Source of the DNA: Nitratireductor mangrovi
GTDB taxonomy: Bacteria; Pseudomonadota; Alphaproteobacteria; Rhizobiales; Rhizobiaceae
Assembly: GCF_007922615.2 (NCBI RefSeq)
Contig: NZ_CP042301.2
Span: forward strand, 4,448,001 to 4,512,000
Length of the DNA stretch: 64,000 bases
Reading direction: 5' to 3'
Shown here: positions 54,083-61,969 of the stretch, one piece after another
Layout of the letters: every line of letters begins with the position of its first letter
Position numbering within the stretch: the first letter of the stretch is position 1
Notes under the pieces: model-generated
Database searches by the model: none
Seen by the model: only the letters and a program-made list of their open reading frames with translations
Told to the model about the DNA's origin: nothing
Translations under genes and position numbers: made by a program

Positions 54083-55075
54083 TCAAGCGTTGGTGGCAAG
54101 CGTCCGCGCAAGCAGCGCCGGGTCGACATTGCCGCCCGACAGCACCACCGCGACGGTTTTGCCGCGAACGTCGAGTTCGGGGGCCGCCAGCGCGGCGCAG
54201 GCGACGGCGCCGCCGGGCTCGGTGATAAGCTTCAGGTGACGGGCGATTTCCCGCATCGCGGCCAGCGCGTCGGCGTCCGAAACAGTCACCACGCCGGCCA
54301 GCCGCACGCGGTTGATGGCGAAGGTGATGGCGCCGGGCGACGGCGTCAGGATGGCGTCGCAGAGCGAGCGCGCATCGGGGTCGTTGGCGACGATGTGGCC
54401 GGCTGCGAGCGAGCGTCTGGTGTCGTCGAAACCTTCCGGCTCGACGGCCCATACCTCTGCTTCGGGCGCCAGTGCCCCGGCCGCCAGCGCGACGCCGGCA
54501 GTGAGCCCGCCGCCGCCGCACGGCACCAGCACGATGTCGGGCACCGCGTCGATGGTCCGCGCCTGCGCCAGAAGTTCCAGCCCGACCGTGCCCTGTCCGG
54601 CGATGATCGCCGGGTCGTCGAAGGGCGGCACCAGCACCATGCCGGCTTCCGTCTGCGGCCGCACCACGGCCATGCGGTCGTCCCTGAAGCGGTCGAAGGC
54701 GATCACCTCGGCGCCCATCGCCTTGACCGCGTCGAGCTTGATCGCCGGCGTGTCGGCCGGCATCGCGATCACCGCCCGGACACCGAAAAGCCGTGCCGCC
54801 GCGGCCACGCCCTGGGCATGGTTGCCGGACGAAAACGCGACCACGCCGCGCGCCTTCTCGTCATCGGACAATTGCGAGATGCGGTTGTAGGCGCCGCGCA
54901 TCTTGAACGAGCCGGTGACTTGCAGCGGCTCGGCCTTGAACAGCAGTCGCGCATCATGGCGCGCATTGAGCGCCGCCGATTCCAGCAGCGGTGTCATGAC
55001 GGTGACGCCGCGCAACCTCTCGGCCGCCGCCTCGACATCGCCGAACACCGGCAGCATCTGTTCACGCGGGTTCAT
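54083..55075 (-). CDS. Threonine/serine dehydratase-like PLP enzyme
   Basis: 330 aa from the ATG at 55073-55075. Fold type II PLP enzyme: Schiff-base Lys in GSFKMRGAYNRI, phosphate loop PCGGGGLTAG and SSGNHAQGVA. Members deaminate threonine or serine or racemise serine; without the C-terminal regulatory ACT domain it belongs to the catabolic/racemase group. Divergent from mbfA, and its 5' region (55076-55187) lies next to the Irr-type palindrome. Confidence 0.9.
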   Translation of the reverse strand: MNPREQMLPVFGDVEAAAERLRGVTVMTPLLESAALNARHDARLLFKAEPLQVTGSFKMRGAYNRISQLSDDEKARGVVAFSSGNHAQGVAAAARLFGVRAVIAMPADTPAIKLDAVKAMGAEVIAFDRFRDDRMAVVRPQTEAGMVLVPPFDDPAIIAGQGTVGLELLAQARTIDAVPDIVLVPCGGGGLTAGVALAAGALAPEAEVWAVEPEGFDDTRRSLAAGHIVANDPDARSLCDAILTPSPGAITFAINRVRLAGVVTVSDADALAAMREIARHLKLITEPGGAVACAALAAPELDVRGKTVAVVLSGGNVDPALLARTLATNA

Positions 55076-55187
55076 GGCCGTCTCCACCGAGTTGTTGTCG
55101 CGATCCTCCGCCACGCGCGCGGCAGATGCCAGCGCCATTTTGTCTCGGCGGCAATTGCCGATTGAAATGTCTCGCTGCAAGGCATAG

Positions 55188-55204
55188 TTTAGAATAGTTC
55201 TAAA
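55188..55204 (+). promoter_or_regulatory. Irr box (iron control element) of mbfA
   Basis: TTTAGAATAGTTCTAAA is a perfect palindrome of two 7-base arms around 3 bases. It matches the iron control element bound by Irr in Rhizobiales. It is 16 bases before the chosen mbfA start, where binding should block transcription. mbfA is a known Irr target in Agrobacterium and Bradyrhizobium. Confidence 0.88.
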
Positions 55205-55220
55205 TTAGATGAGTTCGCTC

Positions 55221-56204
55221 ATGCTTTCCCGGGTTTTCGGTTTCGGCCGCCGCAGCTTCGATTCGCTCTCGGAGCGGGAGATTCTGGCGCTTGCCATCTC
55301 CTCGGAAGAGGACGACGGGCGCATCTATCGCGCCTATGCCGACGGGCTGCGCGAGGAGTTCCCGCAATCGGCCAGGATTTTCGACGAAATGGCCGAGGAG
55401 GAGGACGGCCATCGCGCCGCGCTCATCGAGCTGCATCGCGCCCGCTTCGGCGAGCGCATTCCGCTGATCCGCCGCGAACATGTGCGCGGATATTACGAGC
55501 GCAAGCCGGACTGGCTGGTGCGCCCGCTCGGCATCGATCACGTGCGCAACATGGCCGGGGAGATGGAGCGCCAGGCGCGGCGCTTTTATGTCGAAGCCGC
55601 CAGGCGCGCCTCGGACGCGGCGACCCGCAAGCTGCTCGGCGACCTCGCCGCTGCGGAACAGTCGCATGAAAGTCTCGCCCACCGGCTCGGGCTTGAGCAC
55701 ACCCCTGACGATGTGCGCCAGGACGAGCGCCGCACCGAAAAGCGTCAGTTCGTGCTGACCTACGTGCAGCCGGGCCTGGCCGGGCTGATGGATGGCTCGG
55801 TCTCGACACTGGCGCCGATCTTCGCCGCCGCCTTTGCAACCCACGACACCTGGCAGACCTTCCTGGTCGGGCTCGCCGCCTCGGTCGGTGCCGGCATCTC
55901 GATGGGGTTCACCGAAGTCGCCTCCGACGACGGCCGCCTCTCCGGCCGCGGCTCGCCGATCAAGCGCGGTCTCGCCACCGGCATCATGACGACGGTCGGC
56001 GGTCTCGGTCACGCGCTGCCCTATCTGATCCCGCATTTCTCGACCGCCACCGCGGTCGCCATCGCCATTGTTTTCGTGGAGCTGTGGGCGATCGCCTGGA
56101 TCCAGAACCGCTTCATGGAGACGCCGTTCTGGCGCGCCTCCTTCCAGGTCGTGCTCGGCGGCGCGCTCGTCTTCGCCGCCGGCATGCTGATCGGCAATGC
56201 ATGA
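55221..56204 (+). CDS. mbfA: Iron exporter MbfA (rubrerythrin-VIT1 fusion)
   Basis: 327 aa from the ATG at 55221; an ATG at 55209 would leave only 4 bases after the operator and no ribosome site. The N-terminal ferritin-like di-iron domain (about 15-145) has EExD and ExxH ligands in SEEDDGRIYRAYADG and FDEMAEEEDGHRAALIELH, plus a second pair in EMERQARRFYVEA and AAAEQSHESLAH. The C-terminal VIT1/CCC1-type domain (about 170-325) has about five helices. It exports iron and protects against iron and peroxide stress. An Irr box lies directly upstream. Confidence 0.93.
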   Translation: MLSRVFGFGRRSFDSLSEREILALAISSEEDDGRIYRAYADGLREEFPQSARIFDEMAEEEDGHRAALIELHRARFGERIPLIRREHVRGYYERKPDWLVRPLGIDHVRNMAGEMERQARRFYVEAARRASDAATRKLLGDLAAAEQSHESLAHRLGLEHTPDDVRQDERRTEKRQFVLTYVQPGLAGLMDGSVSTLAPIFAAAFATHDTWQTFLVGLAASVGAGISMGFTEVASDDGRLSGRGSPIKRGLATGIMTTVGGLGHALPYLIPHFSTATAVAIAIVFVELWAIAWIQNRFMETPFWRASFQVVLGGALVFAAGMLIGNA

Positions 56205-56248
56205 CCGCGCGTGGCGGGTCGGCAGGAGCCGGCACCGCCATGCTCCGC

Positions 56249-56593
56249 TCAGCCATGCGCGGCCCGGCTGTCCCCGGGTGCCTGCGCCCGCTCGTCGAGG
56301 CCGTAGTCGCGCGCCACATGCGCGATCCTCAGCCGGTAGCCGGCAAAGATGCCGCCGCGCCCGGCCGCCTGAGCCTGTCGATGCTCTTGTGTGTTGCGCC
56401 ACGCCTTCACGGCGTCCTCGTCGCGCCAGAACGAGAGCGAAAGCACGCGGTTCGGGTCCGAAAGGCTCTGGAAGCGTTCGATCGACATGAAGCCGTCGAT
56501 CTCGTCGAGCAATGGCCGCAGCCGCGCCGCGATGTCGAGATAGACGTCGCGTTTCCCTGCTGCAGGCTCCACCTCGAAGATGACTGCGATCAT
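56249..56593 (-). CDS. Antibiotic-biosynthesis-monooxygenase (ABM) family protein
   Basis: 114 aa ferredoxin-like alpha/beta barrel: opens [21 protein letters not shown], contains [36 protein letters not shown] folds include quinone and heme mono-oxygenases and many unknown enzymes. Its start overlaps the NIPSNAP stop by 4 bases (ATGA), so they form one unit. The last third is probably disordered. Confidence 0.82.
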   Translation of the reverse strand: MIAVIFEVEPAAGKRDVYLDIAARLRPLLDEIDGFMSIERFQSLSDPNRVLSLSFWRDEDAVKAWRNTQEHRQAQAAGRGGIFAGYRLRIAHVARDYGLDERAQAPGDSRAAHG

Positions 56594-56922
56594 GGCGCGG
56601 TCCTTTCGGCGTGCGGCCCGGACGCGAGCTTCAGGAAGATGCGGTCCTCCTTGAGGATGAAACGTTCCTTCTGGGCGAACAGATAGTTCTCGCGGCCCAG
56701 CGGGTCGGCGGCGAGCCGCGCCCGATAGGCCTCGTAGGCAGCGAGGCTGTCGATGTTGTAGACGCCGTAGGCGGTCGTCGCCGAGCCTTCATGCGGGGCG
56801 AAATAGCCGATCAGGTCGGCGCCGCAGCGCGGGATCGCCTGGCCCCAGTTGCGGGCGTATTCGACGAAGGCGTCCTTGCGGCAGGGGTCGATCTGGTAGC
56901 GGATGAAGCAGGTGATGGTCAT
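56590..56922 (-). CDS. NIPSNAP family protein
   Basis: 110 aa single NIPSNAP/dimeric alpha-beta barrel domain ([26 protein letters not shown] and [20 protein letters not shown]). Function of bacterial NIPSNAPs is unknown. Translationally coupled to the ABM gene. Its promoter region holds a palindrome identical in its arms to one in front of the ArsR-type regulator at 57299. Confidence 0.85.
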   Translation of the reverse strand: MTITCFIRYQIDPCRKDAFVEYARNWGQAIPRCGADLIGYFAPHEGSATTAYGVYNIDSLAAYEAYRARLAADPLGRENYLFAQKERFILKEDRIFLKLASGPHAERTAP

Positions 56923-56953
56923 GGTCGATCCTGGTTGTTGATGACGGTGCCGC

Positions 56954-56969
56954 TTCGATCCTGATCGAA
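56954..56969 (-). promoter_or_regulatory. Operator palindrome copy 1 (NIPSNAP-ABM promoter)
   Basis: TTCGAT-CCTG-ATCGAA: 6-bp arms identical to the copy at 57281-57296. It lies 32 bases before the NIPSNAP start. Confidence 0.7.
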
Positions 56970-57003
56970 ACGTCAGCCGGAAATTCGTGCGACAATCGCC
57001 GGG

Positions 57004-57228
57004 TCAGCCGCGGTGAAGCCAGAGCGGCCGGCATTCGCGGCGGCGGTCGGCCTCGCTCAGCCCGATATCGGCGAGCATGCGCGCGTCGAGTTCGGCCAGG
57101 TCGAGGCGTTGCAGATGGCGTTCATAGCCCTGCCAGAGCCGCAGGCCGACCGCGCCGAGACGACGCACGAAGCCGGTGGCAGGCTGGTGCAGCTGGAAGA
57201 GGGCAGGGGTGTCGATGCGGGCGGTCAT
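57004..57228 (-). CDS. DUF1127 small protein
   Basis: 74 aa. The C-terminal half carries the DUF1127 motif (RHLQRLDLAELDARMLADIGLSEADRRRE). Small DUF1127 proteins bind RNA or influence phosphate and stress gene expression in other alphaproteobacteria. It is divergent from the ArsR-type regulator with a shared 70-base promoter and lies upstream of NIPSNAP on the same strand. Confidence 0.88.
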   Translation of the reverse strand: MTARIDTPALFQLHQPATGFVRRLGAVGLRLWQGYERHLQRLDLAELDARMLADIGLSEADRRRECRPLWLHRG

Positions 57229-57280
57229 GGCTATCTCCTTCTCGATGTTCGGAGACTAGCCGCTTGCCGAACGAAGATGC

Positions 57281-57296
57281 TTCGATTAGGATCGAA
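57281..57296. promoter_or_regulatory. Operator palindrome copy 2 (DUF1127 / regulator intergenic)
   Basis: TTCGAT-TAGG-ATCGAA lies 2 bases before the regulator ATG at 57299 and 52 bases before the DUF1127 start. Its arms are identical to copy 1. This position suits autorepression of the regulator and control of the DUF1127 promoter. Confidence 0.72.
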
Positions 57297-57298
57297 CT

Positions 57299-57985
57299 AT
57301 GCATGACGGACTCGACATAGCCCGCGTCGGCAGCCTCGTCGGTGATCCGGCGCGCGCCAACATGCTGATGGCGCTGATGGACGGCGGTGCGCTGACGGCG
57401 AGCGAACTGGCGCTGGAGGCCGGTGTCGGCCTGCCGACGGCGAGTTCGCACCTGTCGCGGCTCATGGACGGCGGCCTGCTCAGGCTCGCCAGCCAGGGCC
57501 GCCACCGCTACTACAGCCTGTCGGGGCCGCGGGTCGCGGCGATGCTGGAATCGATCATGGGTGTCGCCTCGAGCGTCGGCCCGCAGCGCGCCAGGCCTGG
57601 CCCGCGCGACGCCGACATGCGCGAGGCGCGCCTGTGTTACGACCATCTCGCCGGCGAACATGCTGTCGCCATGCTGGAAGGCTTCCTGTCACGCGACATC
57701 CTGTCCGAAAGCGGAGAGGCGATCGTGCTCGGCCCGGCCGGTCCGGCCTTCTTTGCCGGGTTCGGCATCGACACCGCCGCACTTGCCGGCAGGCGCCGCC
57801 CTGTCTGCCGCTCCTGTCTCGACTGGAGCGTACGCCGCTCGCATCTGGCGGGCTCGTTGGGAGCCGCCATCCTCGACCATATCTTCGCCGAGAAATGGGC
57901 GCGCCGCCAGGCCGGCAGTCGCGCCGTGCGCTTCACCCCGCCCGGCCGACAGGCCTTCGAGAAGCTGCTTTTGCCGCCACGCTGA
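57299..57985 (+). CDS. ArsR-family regulator with conserved Cys/His (metal or thiol sensor)
   Basis: 228 aa. N-terminal winged helix (about 8-78; ASELALEAGVGLPTASSHLSRLMDGGLL, RHRYYSL). The C-terminal half holds conserved cysteines and histidines: RLCYDHLAGEHAV (C113, H116) and CRSCLDWSVRRSHLAGSLG (C170, C173, H182). These suggest a metal or redox sensing site and recur in a subgroup of ArsR-type regulators. The 4-base-spaced palindromes beside its own start and before NIPSNAP are its likely operators. The start is almost leaderless. Confidence 0.88.
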   Translation: MHDGLDIARVGSLVGDPARANMLMALMDGGALTASELALEAGVGLPTASSHLSRLMDGGLLRLASQGRHRYYSLSGPRVAAMLESIMGVASSVGPQRARPGPRDADMREARLCYDHLAGEHAVAMLEGFLSRDILSESGEAIVLGPAGPAFFAGFGIDTAALAGRRRPVCRSCLDWSVRRSHLAGSLGAAILDHIFAEKWARRQAGSRAVRFTPPGRQAFEKLLLPPR

Positions 57986-58013
57986 TCGTCGCGCGCATGA
58001 CCGGAAACGGTGC

Positions 58014-58427
58014 TCAGTCGATGGCCTCGATCCCTTGCGCTTTCAGCCGCGCCAGATGGTCCTTCATCTCCTTCAGGCGCTCCGGCGGGTGGCCCCGCCA
58101 GTCGCTGACTTCGCCGGTGACCCTGAGCGGCTCTGGCGAGCGGTAGGACTGTGTCGGATTGCCCGGAAACTTCTTGTCGGTCAGGTTCGGATCGTCGACG
58201 ATCGGCCCGGTTGGCTCGACGATGTAGATACGCTCCCGGCCCTCGCCTGCGGCCAGTTCGGCGCCCCAGATCGCCGCATCCAGCGTGCCGGTGAGATAGA
58301 CCCATGACGCCTGCTTGCGCGCGCCATAGTTGGAGGCGTGGCCGGCAACGATCAGGTCGCCGGGCCGCAGGTCGGCGCGGGTACCATGATAGAACTGGCG
58401 CGGGCCCGCTTCGCTGGACGCTGTCAT
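58014..58427 (-). CDS. arr: NAD+-rifampin ADP-ribosyltransferase Arr
   Basis: 137 aa from the ATG at 58425-58427, near the usual length. Arr inactivates rifamycins by ADP-ribosylation of the ansa chain. The H-Y-D triad is recognisable: H14 in YHGTRADLRPGD, Y44 in WVYLTGTLDAAIWGAELA, and Asp 79 in VDDPNLTDKKFPGNP. It stands alone and lacks flanking integron or transposon parts, so it looks chromosomal. It converges on the ArsR-type regulator gene (28-base gap). Confidence 0.92.
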   Translation of the reverse strand: MTASSEAGPRQFYHGTRADLRPGDLIVAGHASNYGARKQASWVYLTGTLDAAIWGAELAAGEGRERIYIVEPTGPIVDDPNLTDKKFPGNPTQSYRSPEPLRVTGEVSDWRGHPPERLKEMKDHLARLKAQGIEAID

Positions 58428-58640
58428 CGACCGTCTCTCCTTGCCGTTGTCGGGGTGAGACGGTGCGTACGGCCTGTTCGTGCCAGATGTCGAGCGGGAT
58501 TTTGCGCGGAAGCGCTCCTGCTGCCAGGTTCCCTGGAACCTGTCCCTGATCCCGCCCGATTGCCGGCCCGGCGCGCCGCGTCTATCCTGACACCACCAAC
58601 CCACGGGCCGGACTGTTCGGCCCCAGGCAGGAGCAGGGCG

Positions 58641-59270
58641 ATGCCGCGCAGGACGACCGAAGGCCAGGCAGTCGACGTCAGCTTCGACGCCAGGCGCTGT
58701 ATTCATGCCCGCAACTGCGTGCTCGGTCGGCCCGAGGTCTTCGTGCCCGGCACGCCGGGCGGCTGGATCTTCCCCGACAGGGCCTCGACCGAACGCATCG
58801 TGCAGGTGGTGGAAAGCTGCCCGTCGGGCGCGCTCGCCTATGTCCGCAAGGATGGCGGCGCGGCCGAGGCGCCGCCGGCGGTCAACACGCTGAGGGTGCG
58901 CGAGGATGGCCCGCTTGCCATCCATGCCGACGTCCGGCTTGGCGACGAGACCTTCTTCCGCGCCGTGCTGTGCCGCTGCGGCGCGTCAAGGAACAAGCCG
59001 TTCTGCGACGGCAGCCATTCCGAGATCGGCTTCAAGGCGACCGGCGAACCTCCGGCCAGGGAGAGCGGCCCGCTCGAAGTCCGCGACGGGCCGGTCACGG
59101 TGACGCCGCAGCCCGATGGCTGCCTGCGTCTGGAAGGCAATATCGAGATCGTCTCGGGCGGCGGCCACATGGTCGAGCGCACCCGGCGCGCCTTCTTGTG
59201 CCGCTGCGGCCATTCGTCCAGCAAGCCCTGGTGTGACGGCACTCACAAGAAGATCGGCTTCACCGCCTGA
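58641..59270 (+). CDS. Three-cluster Fe-S protein: mono-cluster ferredoxin plus two CDGSH domains
   Basis: 209 aa. N-terminal divergent ferredoxin domain (about 10-70; C20, H22, C26, C60 in CIHARNC and ESCPSGALAY) has three Cys and a His. Two CDGSH iron-sulfur motifs follow: CRCGASRNKPFCDGSH and CRCGHSSSKPWCDGTH. Such proteins are electron or Fe-S carriers of unknown partner. Preceded by GGCAGGAGC as a ribosome site. Single gene. Confidence 0.9.
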   Translation: MPRRTTEGQAVDVSFDARRCIHARNCVLGRPEVFVPGTPGGWIFPDRASTERIVQVVESCPSGALAYVRKDGGAAEAPPAVNTLRVREDGPLAIHADVRLGDETFFRAVLCRCGASRNKPFCDGSHSEIGFKATGEPPARESGPLEVRDGPVTVTPQPDGCLRLEGNIEIVSGGGHMVERTRRAFLCRCGHSSSKPWCDGTHKKIGFTA

Positions 59271-59381
59271 AGACGTTCCCGCGCCGCGCTCCCTCGGATC
59301 GAAAAATGCCGTAGGCGCGGTCCGCGCGATGTGCCAATCTCGCATCGCGGCCGGTATGGCCGTTCTGGGGGAACACCGAAG

Positions 59382-59765
59382 ATGTCCAGCCTTTCTTCTG
59401 CGCGCGCCGCGCTTGCAGCATGCTTTTTCTCGTCCGCCCTTGGCGCCTTGGCGCTGCCGGCGATCGCCGCCGACGTCACCTTCCTCATGCGCAACTCGCA
59501 TCCCTTCGCCGTCGAGGTCGAGCTTTACAGCCAGGACCGCAACCATGTCTGGCCGGGTGGCGGTCAGGTCTATTATCTCGACGACGGCGAGGCCAAGCAG
59601 ATGTCGCTCGCCTGCGAGGAAGGCGAACTGATCTGCTACGGCGCCTGGGTGTCGGGCGACGAGGGCACCTATTGGGGCACCGGCCCCGGCAACGGGCAGG
59701 AATGTAACGATTGCTGCTACACCTGCACCGGCGGCATGACCGAGGAGATCGATCTCGTCGAATAG
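59382..59765 (+). CDS. Exported cysteine-rich protein of unknown function
   Basis: 127 aa. Signal peptide about 1-29 (to IAAD) and a beta-rich domain (DVTFLMRNSHPFAVEVELYSQDRNH) with an acidic character. The C-terminal half has about six cysteines, including a C-x2-CC-x2-C run (ECNDCCYTCTGG), likely disulfide-linked. Probably periplasmic or secreted; I do not recognise the family. Confidence 0.75.
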   Translation: MSSLSSARAALAACFFSSALGALALPAIAADVTFLMRNSHPFAVEVELYSQDRNHVWPGGGQVYYLDDGEAKQMSLACEEGELICYGAWVSGDEGTYWGTGPGNGQECNDCCYTCTGGMTEEIDLVE

Positions 59766-60179
59766 GCTTTGCGCCGGATGGTGTTGCCCGTCGGCATCAC
59801 TGTCCGGCGAAACGTACCGCTTCCACATGATCGCGGCGCGAAACCGCTTTTTTGACGCGATTCCGCCCGTTTGCGGGCCCTTTCGCCGCCTTTTCTCCGC
59901 ATGTCTTGACGGCGCCGTTCACCGGGAATTCACGACTCGGCGCTATTCTTGACGACCATTCGGAAGGGACATTCCGAGCGGACGGGAGTCGAAGGAAAAA
60001 TGGCGGTCTGGAGCACGATGCTGCGTTGCGCGCACGCTGTTCGCGAGTTTCTCGTGCCGAGTTACCGGCCGGAGCGGCATTACATGCGCGGGCCCGGCCC
60101 GGCTTGCGCGCGGCGTTTGCACCTCGGCGGTGACCTCGCTCACCATTGACGGGTTGCCTAATCGGCCTCAGTCGTTAGT
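59766..60179. other. Gene-poor gap before the TRAP operon; one weak small ORF candidate
   Basis: No firm gene. A 49-codon frame at 60000-60149 (+) has an AAGGA ribosome-type sequence and a tail with GPGPACARRLHLGGD, but lacks any recognised motif, so it is only a possibility. Imperfect dyads such as TCGGAA/TTCCGA near 59970-59987 are seen. Probably the TRAP operon promoter region. Confidence 0.3.
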
Positions 60180-60211
60180 TTTCTCCCATAACGACAAATC
60201 AATGGGAGAAA
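60180..60211 (+). promoter_or_regulatory. Hairpin that buries the dctP ribosome binding site
   Basis: TTTCTCCCAT / ATGGGAGAAA: a perfect 10-bp stem with a 12-base loop; the 3' arm contains GGGAGAA, the Shine-Dalgarno sequence 5-12 bases before the ATG at 60216. A second, shorter example precedes the gene at 26707. A translation switch is inferred. Confidence 0.65.
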
Positions 60212-60215
60212 CGAC

Positions 60216-61238
60216 ATGGGCAAAACCCTCAAGCTCGCCATCTTGCCGGCGATCGCATTGACCTTCGTGGCCGGCGACGCGTTCGCCGCGACCGAGTGGA
60301 ACGTCTCGACCTGGGGCAAGCGCCGCGCCTTCACCGAACATCTGCACAAGATCGCCGAACTGGTCGAGGAAAAGACCGGCGGCGAGTTCACCATGAACAT
60401 TTCCTATGGTGGCCTGTCCAAGAACCGCGAGAACCTCGACGGCATCTCCATCGGCGCCTTCGAGATGGCGCAGTTCTGCGCCGGCTATCACCCCGACAAG
60501 AACCCGACCATCACCGTGCTCGAACTGCCGTTCCTTGGCGTCAACACGCTTGAGGAGGAAGTTGCTGTCTCGCATGCGATTTACGATCACCCCGCGGCGC
60601 AGAAAGATCTCGGGCGCTGGAACGCCAAGCTTCTGATGACCTCGCCGATGCCGCAATACAATGTCGTTGGCACCGGCCCGGCGCCGTCAAAGCTGGAGGA
60701 TTTCGAAGGCAAGCGCATCCGCGCCACCGGCGGCCTCGGCAAGGCGTTCGAGACCGTCGGCGCCACACCGACCTCGGTCACCGCGACGGAAGCCTACAAC
60801 GCCATGGAATCGGGTGTGGTCGATTCGGTCGCCTTCGCACAGCACGCGCATCTGGCCTTCCGCACCATCGACCTTGCCGACTGGTGGACGGCGAACCTCA
60901 ATCCCGGCACCGTGAATTGCCCGATCGTGGTCAACACCGACGCCTATGAGGGCCTGTCGGAAGAGCATCGCGCCGCCCTCGACAGCTCGGTCGACGAGGC
61001 AATCGAATATTACCTCGCCAATTACGGCAAGCTGCTCGACAAATGGGAAGGCATCCTCGCCGAAAAGGAAGTCGAGAAGGTCTCCTTCTCGCCGGAAGAG
61101 ATCGCCAAGTTCGAGGACAAGGCCGCCAAGGGCACCCGCGAACAGTGGATCAAGGACATGGAGGCCCAGGGCATCCCCGGCCAGGAGCTCTATGACACGG
61201 TGCAGAAAACCCTGAAGGACATGCGCGGCACCAACTGA
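60216..61238 (+). CDS. TRAP transporter solute-binding protein (DctP family)
   Basis: 340 aa. Signal peptide about 1-24 (to FAATEW), then the TRAP binding-protein fold with the Arg-containing segment GKRIRATGGLGKAFE that holds the carboxylate ligand. It delivers a dicarboxylate or related acid to the membrane subunits that follow. The operon is DctP-DctQ-DctM. Confidence 0.9.
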   Translation: MGKTLKLAILPAIALTFVAGDAFAATEWNVSTWGKRRAFTEHLHKIAELVEEKTGGEFTMNISYGGLSKNRENLDGISIGAFEMAQFCAGYHPDKNPTITVLELPFLGVNTLEEEVAVSHAIYDHPAAQKDLGRWNAKLLMTSPMPQYNVVGTGPAPSKLEDFEGKRIRATGGLGKAFETVGATPTSVTATEAYNAMESGVVDSVAFAQHAHLAFRTIDLADWWTANLNPGTVNCPIVVNTDAYEGLSEEHRAALDSSVDEAIEYYLANYGKLLDKWEGILAEKEVEKVSFSPEEIAKFEDKAAKGTREQWIKDMEAQGIPGQELYDTVQKTLKDMRGTN

Positions 61239-61300
61239 CCGCGCCTGCCAACCGCCCCGCGCAGCCCATGCGCGGGGCCGCTTGCGCCTGAGGGGAAATC

Positions 61301-61969
61301 ATGTCCGCACAGATGGTGCCGGAGGACGGCTCGGCCCTGTCGCGCCTCGACCAGGCCCTGTTCCGGCTCGAAAAGCTTCTGGCGCTGCTGGCGGGCGTGA
61401 CGATCCTGTTCGTCATGCTGATCTCGGTCGCCAACATCCTCGGCCGCAAGCTCTTCAACATCCCCGTGCCCGGCTTCGTCGACTGGATGGAACAGTCGGT
61501 GCCGATCATCGCCTTCCTCGGCATCGTCTATTGCCAGCGCCTCGGCGGCCATATCCGCATGGACATCCTGATCGGCCAGTTGCGCGGACGCCTGCTCTAC
61601 GCCGCCGAATGGTTCGGCGTGCTCTTGCTGCTGGCACTTTCGGTCACGCTGATCTGGGGCTCGTGGCTCCATTTCGCGCGAAGCTTCGATTTCGGCGCGC
61701 CGCTTTGGAGCCGCGATTCCACCATCGACCTTTCGCTACCGACCTGGCCGGTCAAGCTCGTCGTGCCGGTCATGCTGTTCCTGCTCGCCGTCAGGCTCGG
61801 ACTTCAGCTCTGGGCCTATGGCCGCGCCTGGCGTGAAGAGGCCGAGGTGCCGGTTGCCGTGCCGCTGATCGAGACCCCGGCCCAGCAGGCCGAACGCGAG
61901 GCCGGCACCGTGTCGGGGCTTTCCGACGACAATGGCGCTGACGAGGCCGACGGGAGGAACAGGACTTGA
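61301..61969 (+). CDS. TRAP transporter small permease (DctQ)
   Basis: 222 aa, four membrane helices (about 25-165) with the DctQ-type segment VANILGRKLFNIPVPGFVDWMEQSVPI, and an unusually long acidic C-terminal tail (about 185-222). Its stop overlaps the DctM start in a TTGA arrangement. Confidence 0.88.
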   Translation: MSAQMVPEDGSALSRLDQALFRLEKLLALLAGVTILFVMLISVANILGRKLFNIPVPGFVDWMEQSVPIIAFLGIVYCQRLGGHIRMDILIGQLRGRLLYAAEWFGVLLLLALSVTLIWGSWLHFARSFDFGAPLWSRDSTIDLSLPTWPVKLVVPVMLFLLAVRLGLQLWAYGRAWREEAEVPVAVPLIETPAQQAEREAGTVSGLSDDNGADEADGRNRT

